Shown in pieces: positions 7,698-15,988 of a stretch of DNA of 47,636 nucleotides. The DNA comes from Ruminococcus sp. (GTDB lineage: Bacteria; Bacillota; Clostridia; Oscillospirales; Ruminococcaceae), in the NCBI GenBank assembly GCA_015066975.1, contig SVNI01000008.1:1-47636 (forward strand), given 5' to 3'. The notes under the pieces are model-generated. The model saw only the letters and a program-made list of their open reading frames with translations, made no database searches and was not told where the DNA came from. The position numbers and the translations under genes are program-made. Numbering within the stretch: the first letter of the stretch is position 1; each line of letters starts with the position of its first letter.

Positions 7698-8399
7698 TTA
7701 TAATAACTTTACTTTCTGATAAATAATATGCATTTTGGGGTTAGTGAGCACTGTCCCGTCACGGTGATAATGTCCACAGAACCATTGCTTATAACTCATC
7801 TTCCTGTTGATTTCATCAAAGAAATCTGTCAGGCTGTTATCCGGATACTGACTGTAATCCCCAAATAACTGATGCTGGACGCTGGTCGGCAGACAGTGCG
7901 TTACGACATAATCGACTTTCATGCCCTGTCCGAGCAGATTGGCTCTTGCTTCGCGCATTTCTTTTTCACTGGGAAGTTCCTGCGCCCACCAGCTGATGCC
8001 CGGAATCCGGAACTGCTTGTCATAGCTTTCCGCACCGCCCATAGTAAAAAAGCTTTTTCCGTCAATCTGATAGACCTGCCCCCTCAGTAACTGAATCACA
8101 CTGGGAGAAATCCGGCGAATTTTGCCTCCGCACCAGTTCTGAACAGGATAAAGCAGTTCCAGAAGGTCAAAATTTTCATGGTTGCCATCTATAAAAAGCG
8201 TTGTATAAGGCCGGTCTTCCAGCCATTGCAGAAGTTCTACTTCTTCTTTGGAGCTGTCCCAAACGAGCCCGAAATCTCCTGCAATAATTAAATAGTCTTC
8301 TTTTGTCATCATATTAAATAATTCCTGATGTGCTGTTGAAAGACGCTGAATATCTTCCACACTCCGCAGACCATGAATATCGCCTGTGACTAAAAACAT
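7698..8399 (-). CDS. calcineurin-like metallophosphoesterase
   Basis: This 233-residue protein carries the complete two-metal phosphoesterase signature: GDIHG near the start, IAGDFGLVWD (about residues 39-48), DGNHENFD (about 71-78), THCLP (about 169) and CGHYHRD (about 214). It should hydrolyse a phospho-mono- or diester in the cytosol; the substrate is unknown. A GGAGGT ribosome site and a near-consensus promoter precede it, and it is the first gene of the operon with the NahK-like kinase and the nitroreductase. Related short family members include phage and bacterial Ser/Thr phosphatases and cyclic-nucleotide phosphodiesterases, so no exact activity is claimed. Confidence 0.88.
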   Translation of the reverse strand: MFLVTGDIHGLRSVEDIQRLSTAHQELFNMMTKEDYLIIAGDFGLVWDSSKEEVELLQWLEDRPYTTLFIDGNHENFDLLELLYPVQNWCGGKIRRISPSVIQLLRGQVYQIDGKSFFTMGGAESYDKQFRIPGISWWAQELPSEKEMREARANLLGQGMKVDYVVTHCLPTSVQHQLFGDYSQYPDNSLTDFFDEINRKMSYKQWFCGHYHRDGTVLTNPKMHIIYQKVKLL

Positions 8400-8422
8400 G
8401 TGCGTGACCTCCTTCCAGATTT

Positions 8423-8451
8423 ATTTTACCATTTTATCTAGTTCTTGTCAA
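8423..8451 (-). promoter_or_regulatory. promoter of the phosphoesterase-kinase-nitroreductase operon
   Basis: Minus strand: TTGACA (8451-8446), a 17-base spacer, and TAAAAT (8428-8423), 23 bases before the metallophosphoesterase start. Confidence 0.85.
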
Positions 8452-8490
8452 GGGAATTTGAAAAATCTTGTGCAAAATATTTAGATTATG

Positions 8491-8525
8491 ACAAAAAACC
8501 CCTCTCAGATGCAGTACTGAGAGGG
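8491..8525 (-). terminator. terminator of the binding-protein/GGDEF operon
   Basis: Minus strand: CCCTCTCAG/CTGAGAGGG, a perfect 9-bp stem (arms 8525-8517 and 8508-8500), followed by GTTTTTTG, 30 bases after the GGDEF gene's stop codon. Confidence 0.9.
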
Positions 8526-8554
8526 AATCTTTCATGTAATGCCAAAAATTCAGC

Positions 8555-9799
8555 TTACTGAATCTGATACATACGGTTGCCGCCGTCACGCTTTGCCGCA
8601 TGAAGTGCAGAGTCCATCTTCATCAAAAGGGTGTTTACGTCTAAGTTATCGCTGGGCAGATAGTGGTACAGGCTGGAAGAAACGGTAGTCTGTACCGGAA
8701 TATTGGCAACCAGAGTCGGCTGACCAATGCCCTGACGAATCTGTTCGGCAAGCTGCTGTGCCTGTAAGTCAGATACATGCTCATAGAATACCATACAGAA
8801 CTCATTACCGGAAATATTGAACATTTCAGCATATTCGGAATATTCTTCCTTGAGTCGCTCTGCAACAGTGGCAAGATATTCGTCGCCGAATTCATAGCCG
8901 TACATGTCGTTAATCATACGGAAGTTGTCAATATCAAATACGGCAATATTGAACTGTGCGTTGCCGATAAGCTGGGAAAGGCTTTCGTCGAGGGCATATC
9001 TGTTCTTCATACCGGTGAGAATGTTTGTCATAGCGGAGTCCATGAGTTTCTTCTTGGATTTTGTCAGACGGTTGCCGGCTTCGGTGATTTCCTGTTCCTT
9101 CTGCTTGATTTCAATGAGGGAGTTAATCTGTGTTCTGCCGATGAAGTAGAGCGCAATAATAGTCAGAACCAGCACAATAGTCAGAGCACCTTGTGCAGTA
9201 GCACGCCACCATCTTGCTCTTTGTTCATGCGCTTCGCCCTCTTTTGTAGCTACTTTTACAGTAGCTTCCAGCATTTCAGCAGCAGTCAACTGAAGCGGTG
9301 CAAGTTCCTGATTGTAAATGTTCATACCTTCCTCATGGATTACGGAAGCACTCTTTGTCTGGTTGATTTCCATGATTTTTCTCCGATACGCATTGATAGC
9401 ATATTCAGCGTGTTCAAAACGTCTTTTCAGGCTTTCATCATCGTCATGCAAAGCCTTATACTGTTCGGAAAGTTCTGCAATGTTGCTGAAACAACTTGTG
9501 AGGTTTTCAGCGGCTTCTGCTTCTACTCTTTCAGCTTCCGGTGTACCCATAGAAGCAAAGAGTTTAAGTATATTTTCGTTTGCTTCGGTAAAATTATTAC
9601 GAATATCCGAAATAATCTTAATAGATTCAATATTTTCCTGCAATATATCTCTGGTGCTGACATACACTGCATTCTGCACCAGCATGTTAATCAATGTTAC
9701 CACAGCAATGACAACACCAAGGATACCGTACATTCTGCCGACTCTGCGGATAGTTTTGTCTCGCCTTAAACTAAGGTCAAACGCTTTTCTTTTTGCCAT
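8555..9799 (-). CDS. membrane GGDEF protein with extracytoplasmic four-helix sensor domain
   Basis: This is a 414-residue receptor-like protein. Transmembrane helix 1 is at about residues 22-45. An extracytoplasmic all-helical region (about 46-195) resembles the 4HB_MCP ligand-binding domain of chemoreceptors. Helix 2 is at about 200-220, followed by a short coiled coil and a GGDEF domain (about 250-414). The domain keeps FDIDNFRMINDMYGYEFGD, including the first metal Asp and the base-recognition residues, but its signature reads SGNEF instead of GGDEF, so the second metal-site acid is an Asn. Cyclase activity is therefore doubtful. It is the last gene of an operon behind two sugar-binding lipoproteins, which suggests that those proteins deliver the signal to this receptor (inference). 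Confidence 0.88.
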   Translation of the reverse strand: MAKRKAFDLSLRRDKTIRRVGRMYGILGVVIAVVTLINMLVQNAVYVSTRDILQENIESIKIISDIRNNFTEANENILKLFASMGTPEAERVEAEAAENLTSCFSNIAELSEQYKALHDDDESLKRRFEHAEYAINAYRRKIMEINQTKSASVIHEEGMNIYNQELAPLQLTAAEMLEATVKVATKEGEAHEQRARWWRATAQGALTIVLVLTIIALYFIGRTQINSLIEIKQKEQEITEAGNRLTKSKKKLMDSAMTNILTGMKNRYALDESLSQLIGNAQFNIAVFDIDNFRMINDMYGYEFGDEYLATVAERLKEEYSEYAEMFNISGNEFCMVFYEHVSDLQAQQLAEQIRQGIGQPTLVANIPVQTTVSSSLYHYLPSDNLDVNTLLMKMDSALHAAKRDGGNRMYQIQ

Positions 9800-9823
9800 T
9801 TTTAAATTTCTCCTCTCTGAGAA

Positions 9824-10963
9824 TTAATTATTGATGAGGAACTGCACATCATCATTATTGATATTGTCTTTTGTGACTGTGGTTGCGCCGGAGTCTACCA
9901 GAGACGGAATTGGGTCACCGTGTGCTAAATCAATTGCATAGCTGACACCCAGATAGCCCATGTTGTAAGGATTCTGAATAATAGTAGCATCCAGAATATT
10001 CTGGCTCAGGTACATATCTGCGGACTTGCCTTCGTTCTCGAAATAGTCGAAACCTACGATATGCACTTCACCGGGCTGAATCGTACCGTCAGCAATCAAA
10101 TCAGAAACGGCTTCACAAGCACCCCATGCACCCTTACGGTTAGTTGCGAAAATGAGGTCAACGTGATCCTCTTTAATCAGCTTCAGAGCCTGTTCTTTGG
10201 AAACATCCCAATTGCTTTCGCCGTCGAGGACTTCTGCAATTTTGATATTAGCATAAGAAGCAAATTCATCAGAAGTTTGTGCTGTTTCGGTTTCGGCTTC
10301 GATAATATTGCCGTCTGCATCAGTTTCCGTTTCGGCAGGAAGTGAGTTATTCTGCTTGGAGCTTGCACCAGCAGCCATTTCCTGCGGTTTCTGAACATTT
10401 CCGGAAAGCTGGTTGATAAAACCGTCACGGCGTTCGATTGCAGTAGAAGCCGAGCCATGATAGATAATGCCGATAGTACCTTCATTATTCAGCAAAGTAG
10501 CAGCAGTTCGTGCTGCACCTTCGCCGGCATTTTTATTTAATGTGCCGACATAGCTTGCCTTGCCCTCATAAGTAACATCAGAGTCGATTGTAATAATCGG
10601 GATTCCGGCAGCAGTTGCAGAAGCAAGAGCTTCGTTTTCGGATTCCGGGTCGCAGGCAGCGAGAACGATAACATCTACTTTCTGGGAGATTGCCTGATTG
10701 ATAACAGCAATCTGTTGTTCGGCATCTTCTTCCTCAGGGCCCATGCGGATGATATTGACTTCATCACCGAATTCTTCTTGCAGGTTATCGCAGGCTTTCC
10801 ATACTGGATTCCAGTAGTCAGAATTCATTGTCTTTACAATAACAGCAACATCTACCGTTTCTGTATCTGTACTTTGACTTTGACCGCATCCAGTCAGTGG
10901 CATCATAGATACTGCAAGGATACCTGCAACAACGGCTTTTACGATTCTAGATTTTTTTCTCAT
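9824..10963 (-). CDS. sugar-binding lipoprotein (Peripla_BP_4 type) no. 2
   Basis: This 379-residue lipoprotein has signal and lipobox LTGCG (Cys26). The body is a type I periplasmic-binding fold of the ribose/galactose/autoinducer-2 class: VAVIVKTMNSDYWNPVWKAC, then VDVIVLAACDPESENEAL, GIPIITIDSDV and a C-terminal QNPYNMGYLGVSYAIDLAHG. An acidic low-complexity insertion (about residues 200-235, TETDADGNIIEAETET) is unusual and probably forms a surface loop. Its start lies 39 bases after the first binding-protein gene. No ABC permease or ATPase is adjacent, so it may act as a sensor subunit rather than a transporter component. Confidence 0.87.
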   Translation of the reverse strand: MRKKSRIVKAVVAGILAVSMMPLTGCGQSQSTDTETVDVAVIVKTMNSDYWNPVWKACDNLQEEFGDEVNIIRMGPEEEDAEQQIAVINQAISQKVDVIVLAACDPESENEALASATAAGIPIITIDSDVTYEGKASYVGTLNKNAGEGAARTAATLLNNEGTIGIIYHGSASTAIERRDGFINQLSGNVQKPQEMAAGASSKQNNSLPAETETDADGNIIEAETETAQTSDEFASYANIKIAEVLDGESNWDVSKEQALKLIKEDHVDLIFATNRKGAWGACEAVSDLIADGTIQPGEVHIVGFDYFENEGKSADMYLSQNILDATIIQNPYNMGYLGVSYAIDLAHGDPIPSLVDSGATTVTKDNINNDDVQFLINN

Positions 10964-11002
10964 AGCTTAAATAATTCCTCCTAAAAAATCTCATAGCTTT
11001 TT

Positions 11003-12052
11003 TCAATCCGTTACCGGATTTATCAGAAAACGAATATCTTCGTTATTCAGATTCTCATTCGTTACCAGCGTCACGCTTGTAATCATTTCTGACTGGAGTG
11101 AAGCTGTGTCGCCTTTTATGGCAGCATCTGCGTATTTTATGCCAAGGTATCCCATATTATACGGATTCTGTACAATCGTACCGGCCAATGTACCATCCTG
11201 GATATAGGCGACTTCCTTATCAGATGCATTGAAACCGATAACCCTTACTTCTCCGGCTTTTCCCAGTTCTGCAATGGCATCACAGATACCAGTGGTACTA
11301 TTTTCGTTAGTACCATAAATCAGCTTGATTTCCGGATGATTTTTCAGAATTGCGGTTGTCTGAAGCTTGGCAGTTTCCAAATCGTTATCACAGTACTGTG
11401 TAGCCACAATATGATATTTGGAATCAGAAACTTTTGCATTTTTCTTTTCACCAGTGCCGACCTCGACAGGCACATCAAGCAGCACTTCCTGCCGTGAGAG
11501 TTCCTCTTTGAAGCCGGAAATACGCTCAATTGCAGTCTGAGACTTCTCGACATGTCCGACAATGGCGATTTCGCCGCCCTCGGGAACTTCTTCCATAGCA
11601 GCTCTGGCAGCGACCGCACCGGCAGCGGTATTATCCGAGCCGATATAAGCAAGTCTTCCTTCATAGCTGACATCCGAGTCGATAGTAATCACAGGAATGC
11701 CTTTAGAAACTGCCTTGTCCAAGGTTGTGTTAAGTGCATCTACATCATTTGGAGCAATAATAATTGCATCCGCATTTTGAGAGATTGCCTTCTCCACTAA
11801 TTTAATCTGTTCGCCGAGCATAGTATCATTAGCGGTAGCCTGATAAGAAACTGCATAGTTCAGTTCATTTCCGCCGTCTTCTGCTCCTTTTTTTACAGCA
11901 TCCCAGAATTGTACGCCCTGTGCTTTGCAGATAACAGCGATTTCTCCGTTTTTTTCTTCCTGCTGGGAACAGCCGGCCAAAGAAATGCATAATGACAGTG
12001 CTGCCACCGCGAGTGCTGTCTTACGGAGGCTTTGATACAAATTCTTTCTCAT
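11003..12052 (-). CDS. sugar-binding lipoprotein (Peripla_BP_4 type) no. 1
   Basis: This 349-residue lipoprotein starts MRKNLYQSLRK, with lipobox SLAGC. I chose ATG 12052-12050 because AGGAGGA lies 8 bases upstream; a longer in-frame extension to 12187 crosses the promoter and has no ribosome site. The mature part is a type I periplasmic-binding fold (IAVICKAQGVQFWDAVKKGA, ADAIIIAPNDVDALN, GIPVITIDSDV, QNPYNMGYLGIKYADAAI) and is clearly paralogous to the next gene. The shared motifs suggest related ligands, probably monosaccharides or a small signalling sugar. It is the first gene of the binding-protein/binding-protein/GGDEF operon. Confidence 0.87.
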   Translation of the reverse strand: MRKNLYQSLRKTALAVAALSLCISLAGCSQQEEKNGEIAVICKAQGVQFWDAVKKGAEDGGNELNYAVSYQATANDTMLGEQIKLVEKAISQNADAIIIAPNDVDALNTTLDKAVSKGIPVITIDSDVSYEGRLAYIGSDNTAAGAVAARAAMEEVPEGGEIAIVGHVEKSQTAIERISGFKEELSRQEVLLDVPVEVGTGEKKNAKVSDSKYHIVATQYCDNDLETAKLQTTAILKNHPEIKLIYGTNENSTTGICDAIAELGKAGEVRVIGFNASDKEVAYIQDGTLAGTIVQNPYNMGYLGIKYADAAIKGDTASLQSEMITSVTLVTNENLNNEDIRFLINPVTD

Positions 12053-12158
12053 ATCCGAAATCCTCCTTTCTTTTTCTCTCAAAAAATTAAGTAAAAATAA
12101 GAAATACAAATAAAAATCCACACAAATACTTTTCATTGTGCAGTCATATTCATTGTCT

Positions 12159-12187
12159 ATTATAACATATTTCTCATAGAAATACAA
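12159..12187 (-). promoter_or_regulatory. promoter of the binding-protein/GGDEF operon
   Basis: Minus strand: TTGTAT (12187-12182), a 17-base spacer, and TATAAT (12164-12159), with the transcription start about 100 bases before the first gene. It is divergent from the signalling-operon promoter 150 bases away. Confidence 0.8.
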
Positions 12188-12335
12188 GTGCTAAATATGA
12201 CGAAAATCAAATAAGAATTCTGTCTATTTTTTCCCCTGAAACTTTCAGGCAAATTTTCTTTGGTGCGATATGCAATATTTTAGTTCCGAATTTTTGTGAG
12301 AAACGGAAAATTTCAGAAAATCAATCCAGAATCTA
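12188..12335. other. intergenic region between the two divergent signalling promoters
   Basis: This AT-rich, gene-free stretch holds a small palindrome CCTGAAACTTTCAGG at about 12235-12249. It could be an operator shared by both promoters, but nothing in it matches a known regulator site. Confidence 0.35.
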
Positions 12336-12364
12336 TTGACAATTCGGTGAACACATGCTATAAT
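12336..12364 (+). promoter_or_regulatory. perfect consensus promoter of the 12-gene signalling operon
   Basis: TTGACA (12336-12341), a 17-base spacer ending in TGC, and TATAAT (12359-12364). Both hexamers match the consensus exactly and there is an extended -10 TG. The leader to the first ATG is about 100 bases and contains a GGATTCCA/TGGAGTCC hairpin at roughly 12413-12434 (one G-U pair). Confidence 0.9.
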
Positions 12365-12470
12365 TTTAATAAATGTGTATTAAATATACAGCGAACAGGC
12401 CTAGTGCCTTTCTGGATTCCATTTTTCTGGAGTCCTGCTCTGCAAAAAACTGAATGGGAGGATATATCTT

Positions 12471-13589
12471 ATGGTCAATGTAGCAGGCTTTGAAAACACA
12501 ATCGCTGTCAGTCAGAAACTCAAAGGCATGGTTCAGCAGTTCGGAGACGATATTCTGAACAATCCTGACAAGTTCGTTTCTCTGATGAATGACTTTATTC
12601 CGGAGTATGAAAAAGAACGCCGTCTTCTGAAAAATGTAGTCAAGAGTGATGTGCTGACAAAAATGAAAAGAAGCGATAATCAGAATATCGCCATTATGAA
12701 GTCAAAAGAATATATGATGAACGAAATGTTCCTGTCAGAAGGTGCAGTAGAGTTTGTCATGGTATGCTTTACGTATCTGCTTGACTGGAATTATGAAACC
12801 ACAATGCCGGAACAGGGAGCTATGGCTGCTCCTGCACAGGCATTCCAGCCACAGCCGCAGTACACTGCTGCACCGAATCCGTATGGTGGCGCGCCGATGG
12901 CAGGTTTTGCACCGCCCCCGATACAGCAGCAGCCAGTTATTCCGCAGCCGGTCATCCCGCAGCCTGCCGCCGCACCGCAGATTCAGGCCGCTGCTGCCGC
13001 TGCTTCTGCACCGGTTTCCGCACAGCCGGAAGAAAATCCGGTTATCTTTGCAGCATCTGATGCAGCTCGTTCCAGACTGCGCGGCAATGTCAAAGTAGCT
13101 CCCGGCTATACTACACTGGACAATTTCTGCTTCGACGGTTTCAGCTTTATGAAATCTATCGAACTTCCGGCAACACTGATTACTATCGGCGACTATGCAT
13201 TCTCTGAGTGCAAGCGTCTGAAGACCATCACAATTCCGCCAAGTGTACGCATCATCCGTCAGGGCGCATTCAGCTCCTGCGGAAAGCTGACGAGAATCAA
13301 TATTCCTTCCGGTGTGACAGAAATTGCAGACAATACGTTTGAATTCTGCCATAATCTGGAAATTGTGGAACTGCCCAACACGCTCCAGAGCATTGGAAAC
13401 GGTGCATTCCAGGGCTGTGAAAGTCTGAGGAAGCTCTTTATTCCAGAGAGCGTGAAGCATATTGCAGATGATGCATTCAAACAGTGCGCTTACTTAACTG
13501 TCAAGTGCTATGACAAATCTTATGCATACAAATTCTGTTCAGAAAATGGCATCAAGACAGAACTTATCAGCAAGGGCGGTTTGTTCTGA
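12471..13589 (+). CDS. cytosolic BspA-type leucine-rich-repeat protein, first gene of signalling operon
   Basis: The protein has 372 residues and no signal peptide. Residues 1 to about 110 form an all-helical domain with ILNNPDKFVSLMNDFIPEYE and ERRLLKNVV. This resembles the short helical domains found N-terminal to other bacterial signalling and chaperone-like modules, but I cannot name it. An Ala/Pro/Gln-rich linker follows (about 115-190), then five BspA-type (LRR_5) repeats (about 195-360), each with the IxxIGDYAFSxCxxLxxIxIP pattern. The start has a GGGAGGA site 8 bases upstream. BspA repeats are usually secreted, so a cytosolic one opening a kinase/phosphatase operon suggests a protein-interaction adaptor. 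Confidence 0.85.
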   Translation: MVNVAGFENTIAVSQKLKGMVQQFGDDILNNPDKFVSLMNDFIPEYEKERRLLKNVVKSDVLTKMKRSDNQNIAIMKSKEYMMNEMFLSEGAVEFVMVCFTYLLDWNYETTMPEQGAMAAPAQAFQPQPQYTAAPNPYGGAPMAGFAPPPIQQQPVIPQPVIPQPAAAPQIQAAAAAASAPVSAQPEENPVIFAASDAARSRLRGNVKVAPGYTTLDNFCFDGFSFMKSIELPATLITIGDYAFSECKRLKTITIPPSVRIIRQGAFSSCGKLTRINIPSGVTEIADNTFEFCHNLEIVELPNTLQSIGNGAFQGCESLRKLFIPESVKHIADDAFKQCAYLTVKCYDKSYAYKFCSENGIKTELISKGGLF

Positions 13590-13625
13590 TTGATTCTGAT
13601 TAAAACTTTTCAGCTTGAATCAATC
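13588..13625 (+). other. intra-operon hairpin
   Basis: GATTGATT/AATCAATC, an 8-bp stem overlapping the stop codon of the leucine-rich gene. There is no T-run after it, so it is more likely an mRNA-processing or stability element than a terminator. Confidence 0.4.
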
Positions 13626-13682
13626 TGATAAAAATCACTGTGCTGTTTATAATTTTAGTTTCAGAAAGGGATGAGTTCAAAT

Positions 13683-15044
13683 ATGGTTGAACTGCAAATC
13701 GGGCAGTATGTCGAAATGGAATACGGCGGTGCTGCCAGAGTCAAGAAAGTTCTCGGTCAAGGCGGTCAGGGTATTGTCTATCTGGTGGAATTCAACAATA
13801 TGGACTACGCGCTGAAATGGTATGACATTGACAAGATGCGTAATCCGAAGGCATTCCGTCAGAACATTGCAAGCAATATCAACGACGGCGCACCGAGTAA
13901 AAAATTCCTGTGGCCGAAATATCTGACCAAACAGATTCCCGGAACGGATACGTTTGGTTATCTGATGGATTTGCGTCCGCAGGGCTACGATTCATTTGTA
14001 GACATTCTCAACACTTACAAGCTGGATGTTGACCCGCTTACCGGCAAGGCCATCAAAGTACCTGTACAGTTCAAGAGTCTGTATGCCATGGTAACAGCAG
14101 TCATCAACATTGTCAATGCATTCCGTCAGCTTCACAGAGCCGGAAAGAGCTATCAGGATTTGAATGACGGTGGTTTCTTTATCAATATCAAAACCGGTGA
14201 TATTCTGGTCTGTGACTGCGACAATATCGCACCGGACGGCAGCAACTTTGGTATCGGCGGCAAGCCGGGCTATATGGCACCGGAAGTTGTTCGCGGACTC
14301 AAGAAGCCTGACGTTCAGACCGATAAATATTCTCTTGCAGTCGTTCTGTTCAAACTCCTGTTCAGAGGCGACCCAATGGAAGGCGAAAAAGTAGTAAAGG
14401 ACATTTGTCTGACAGAAACTTCCGAGCTGAAACATTACGGCTCAAATGCGGTTTTTGTCTATGACCCGAATGATACTTCCAACAGACCTGTGCGTGGCAT
14501 TCATGACAATGTTATCAAATTCTGGAAAATCTATCCGCCGTATGTGCGTGAAGCATTTATCCATTCGTTTACAGTCGGTATTTCCGACCCGAACAAGAGA
14601 ATTATCGAAAACGAATGGCAGAGATTATTCATCCGCCTGCGTTCTGAAATTGTCTCCTGCACCTGTGGCAGAACCAATTTCACGACCATGTTCCGCAAGG
14701 CCGAGGACAACCCCAATTTCTTCATGTGTCCCAGATGCGGAAACTACATCGCAAGCCTCCAGTTCAACAACCGGGACTACCGTGTGCCGCTGTACCTGGG
14801 CTACAAATTCTATGCCTGTGAAACTGTCAAAAATTCTGACGACTTTGAAACCGTGACCGGTGAAGTAGTAGAAAACAAGCTTCGCCCCGGCATGATGGGT
14901 GTCAAGAACAGTTCCGGCAAATCGTGGCGTGTCAAGATGCCTGACGGCAACTTCTACGCTGCACCGTCCGGTAAGGGCTTCCCGTTATGGGAAAAGCTGG
15001 AAATCGACTTTGGTGACGGCATTACTGCCAAAATCGAAGATTAA
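13683..15044 (+). CDS. atypical Ser/Thr protein kinase with C-terminal zinc ribbon (TerY-P triad kinase)
   Basis: This cytosolic kinase has 453 residues from ATG 13683. An ATG at 13671 directly abuts the AAAGGG site and leaves no spacing, so I preferred the second. The glycine loop is GQGGQGIVYLV, and the ATP Lys sits in YALKWYD. The catalytic loop is unusual (SYQDLNDGGFF): the Asp is kept but HRD has become YQD. The metal motif is VCDCDNIA in place of DFG, followed by GYMAPEVVRG. This combination is characteristic of the kinases in TerY-P triads. After about residue 325 a CxC...CPRC zinc ribbon follows, then a C-terminal beta-rich domain. The next two genes encode the VWA and PP2C partners. 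Confidence 0.9.
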   Translation: MVELQIGQYVEMEYGGAARVKKVLGQGGQGIVYLVEFNNMDYALKWYDIDKMRNPKAFRQNIASNINDGAPSKKFLWPKYLTKQIPGTDTFGYLMDLRPQGYDSFVDILNTYKLDVDPLTGKAIKVPVQFKSLYAMVTAVINIVNAFRQLHRAGKSYQDLNDGGFFINIKTGDILVCDCDNIAPDGSNFGIGGKPGYMAPEVVRGLKKPDVQTDKYSLAVVLFKLLFRGDPMEGEKVVKDICLTETSELKHYGSNAVFVYDPNDTSNRPVRGIHDNVIKFWKIYPPYVREAFIHSFTVGISDPNKRIIENEWQRLFIRLRSEIVSCTCGRTNFTTMFRKAEDNPNFFMCPRCGNYIASLQFNNRDYRVPLYLGYKFYACETVKNSDDFETVTGEVVENKLRPGMMGVKNSSGKSWRVKMPDGNFYAAPSGKGFPLWEKLEIDFGDGITAKIED

Positions 15045-15083
15045 TTCTCCGGCAAAAAATAAGCATAAGAAAAGGTGAAAACT

Positions 15084-15950
15084 ATGAATGAAGAAATGGA
15101 AAACAACCTGGACTTCGACGACGACCTCGGCGGCGGCGGTTTCGGCGGCGGTGGTTTCGGCGACGGGCTTGATGATTTTGATGATTTCATGAACTTCGAT
15201 GATGATGACCCGCTGAACGCAACGGGTGTATCCCGAAAAAGTCTGGTCATCTTCTTCCTGATTGACACTTCCGGCAGTATGAAAGGCACTAAAATGGGCG
15301 AACTTAACGCTGTTATGGAAGAGCTGATTCCGGAAATCCGGCGCGTCGGTGAGGCAGATACCGATGTCAAAATTGCGGTTCTGACATTCTCTACTTCTGT
15401 GATGTGGATGTACTCAGAACCTATCTCGATTGAGGAATTTGAATGGACAAGACTCCGTGCAGATGGTGTCACCAGCATGGGTGCGGCATTCAAGGAACTG
15501 AATATCAGAATGTCAAGAAACAGCTTCCTGAATTCCCCGTCCCTGTCCTTTGCGCCTGTTATCTTTCTGATGACAGACGGCTATCCCTCAGACGATTATA
15601 AAGAAGGTCTGGCAGCACTTCAGCAGAACAGCTGGTACAAATACGGTCTGAAAACTGCTCTTGGTATTGGCAAAGAAGCAGACGACGATATGCTTGCAGA
15701 ATTCACAGGCACAAAAGACACTGTAGTTCATGCCTATTCCGGCGGACAGCTTGCACATCTGATTAAAGTGATTGCTGTAACGTCCTCACAGATAGGCAGT
15801 AAGAGTATGACGCTCTCTGACGATTCCGGCCATGAACTGGGCATGGAAGACGTATTTGAAACCAAGCAGAAAATGCTGGGTCAGCAGATTCAGGAAATCA
15901 TCAAATCCGAAGGCTATGGCGACAATGTTCCCTTTGATGCCGGATGGTAA
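15084..15950 (+). CDS. von Willebrand factor A (TerY-like) protein
   Basis: This 288-residue cytosolic protein begins with an acidic, Gly-rich segment (about residues 1-45, including GGGGFGGGGFGDG and many Asp residues). A VWA domain follows with an intact metal-ion-dependent adhesion site: DTSGSMKG, a Thr in DGVTSMGAA, and the Asp of LMTDGYPSDD. I chose ATG 15084 for its spacing from AAAGGTG; an in-frame GTG at 15075 lies within that site. TerY-type VWA proteins are proposed to scaffold metal-dependent complexes with a kinase and a PP2C phosphatase, and both flank it here. There are no TerC or TerD genes in the window. Confidence 0.92.
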   Translation: MNEEMENNLDFDDDLGGGGFGGGGFGDGLDDFDDFMNFDDDDPLNATGVSRKSLVIFFLIDTSGSMKGTKMGELNAVMEELIPEIRRVGEADTDVKIAVLTFSTSVMWMYSEPISIEEFEWTRLRADGVTSMGAAFKELNIRMSRNSFLNSPSLSFAPVIFLMTDGYPSDDYKEGLAALQQNSWYKYGLKTALGIGKEADDDMLAEFTGTKDTVVHAYSGGQLAHLIKVIAVTSSQIGSKSMTLSDDSGHELGMEDVFETKQKMLGQQIQEIIKSEGYGDNVPFDAGW

Positions 15951-15988
15951 GATGCAAATGGTAACGAAAGGGAAAGGAGGTGTTCGCT

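Noticed and set aside
12365-12470. c-di-GMP riboswitch in the leader of the GGDEF-rich operon
   Set aside because: The conserved GEMM-I elements (GGNCAAACC-type and ACGCAAAGCC-type segments) are not there; only an ordinary hairpin is visible.
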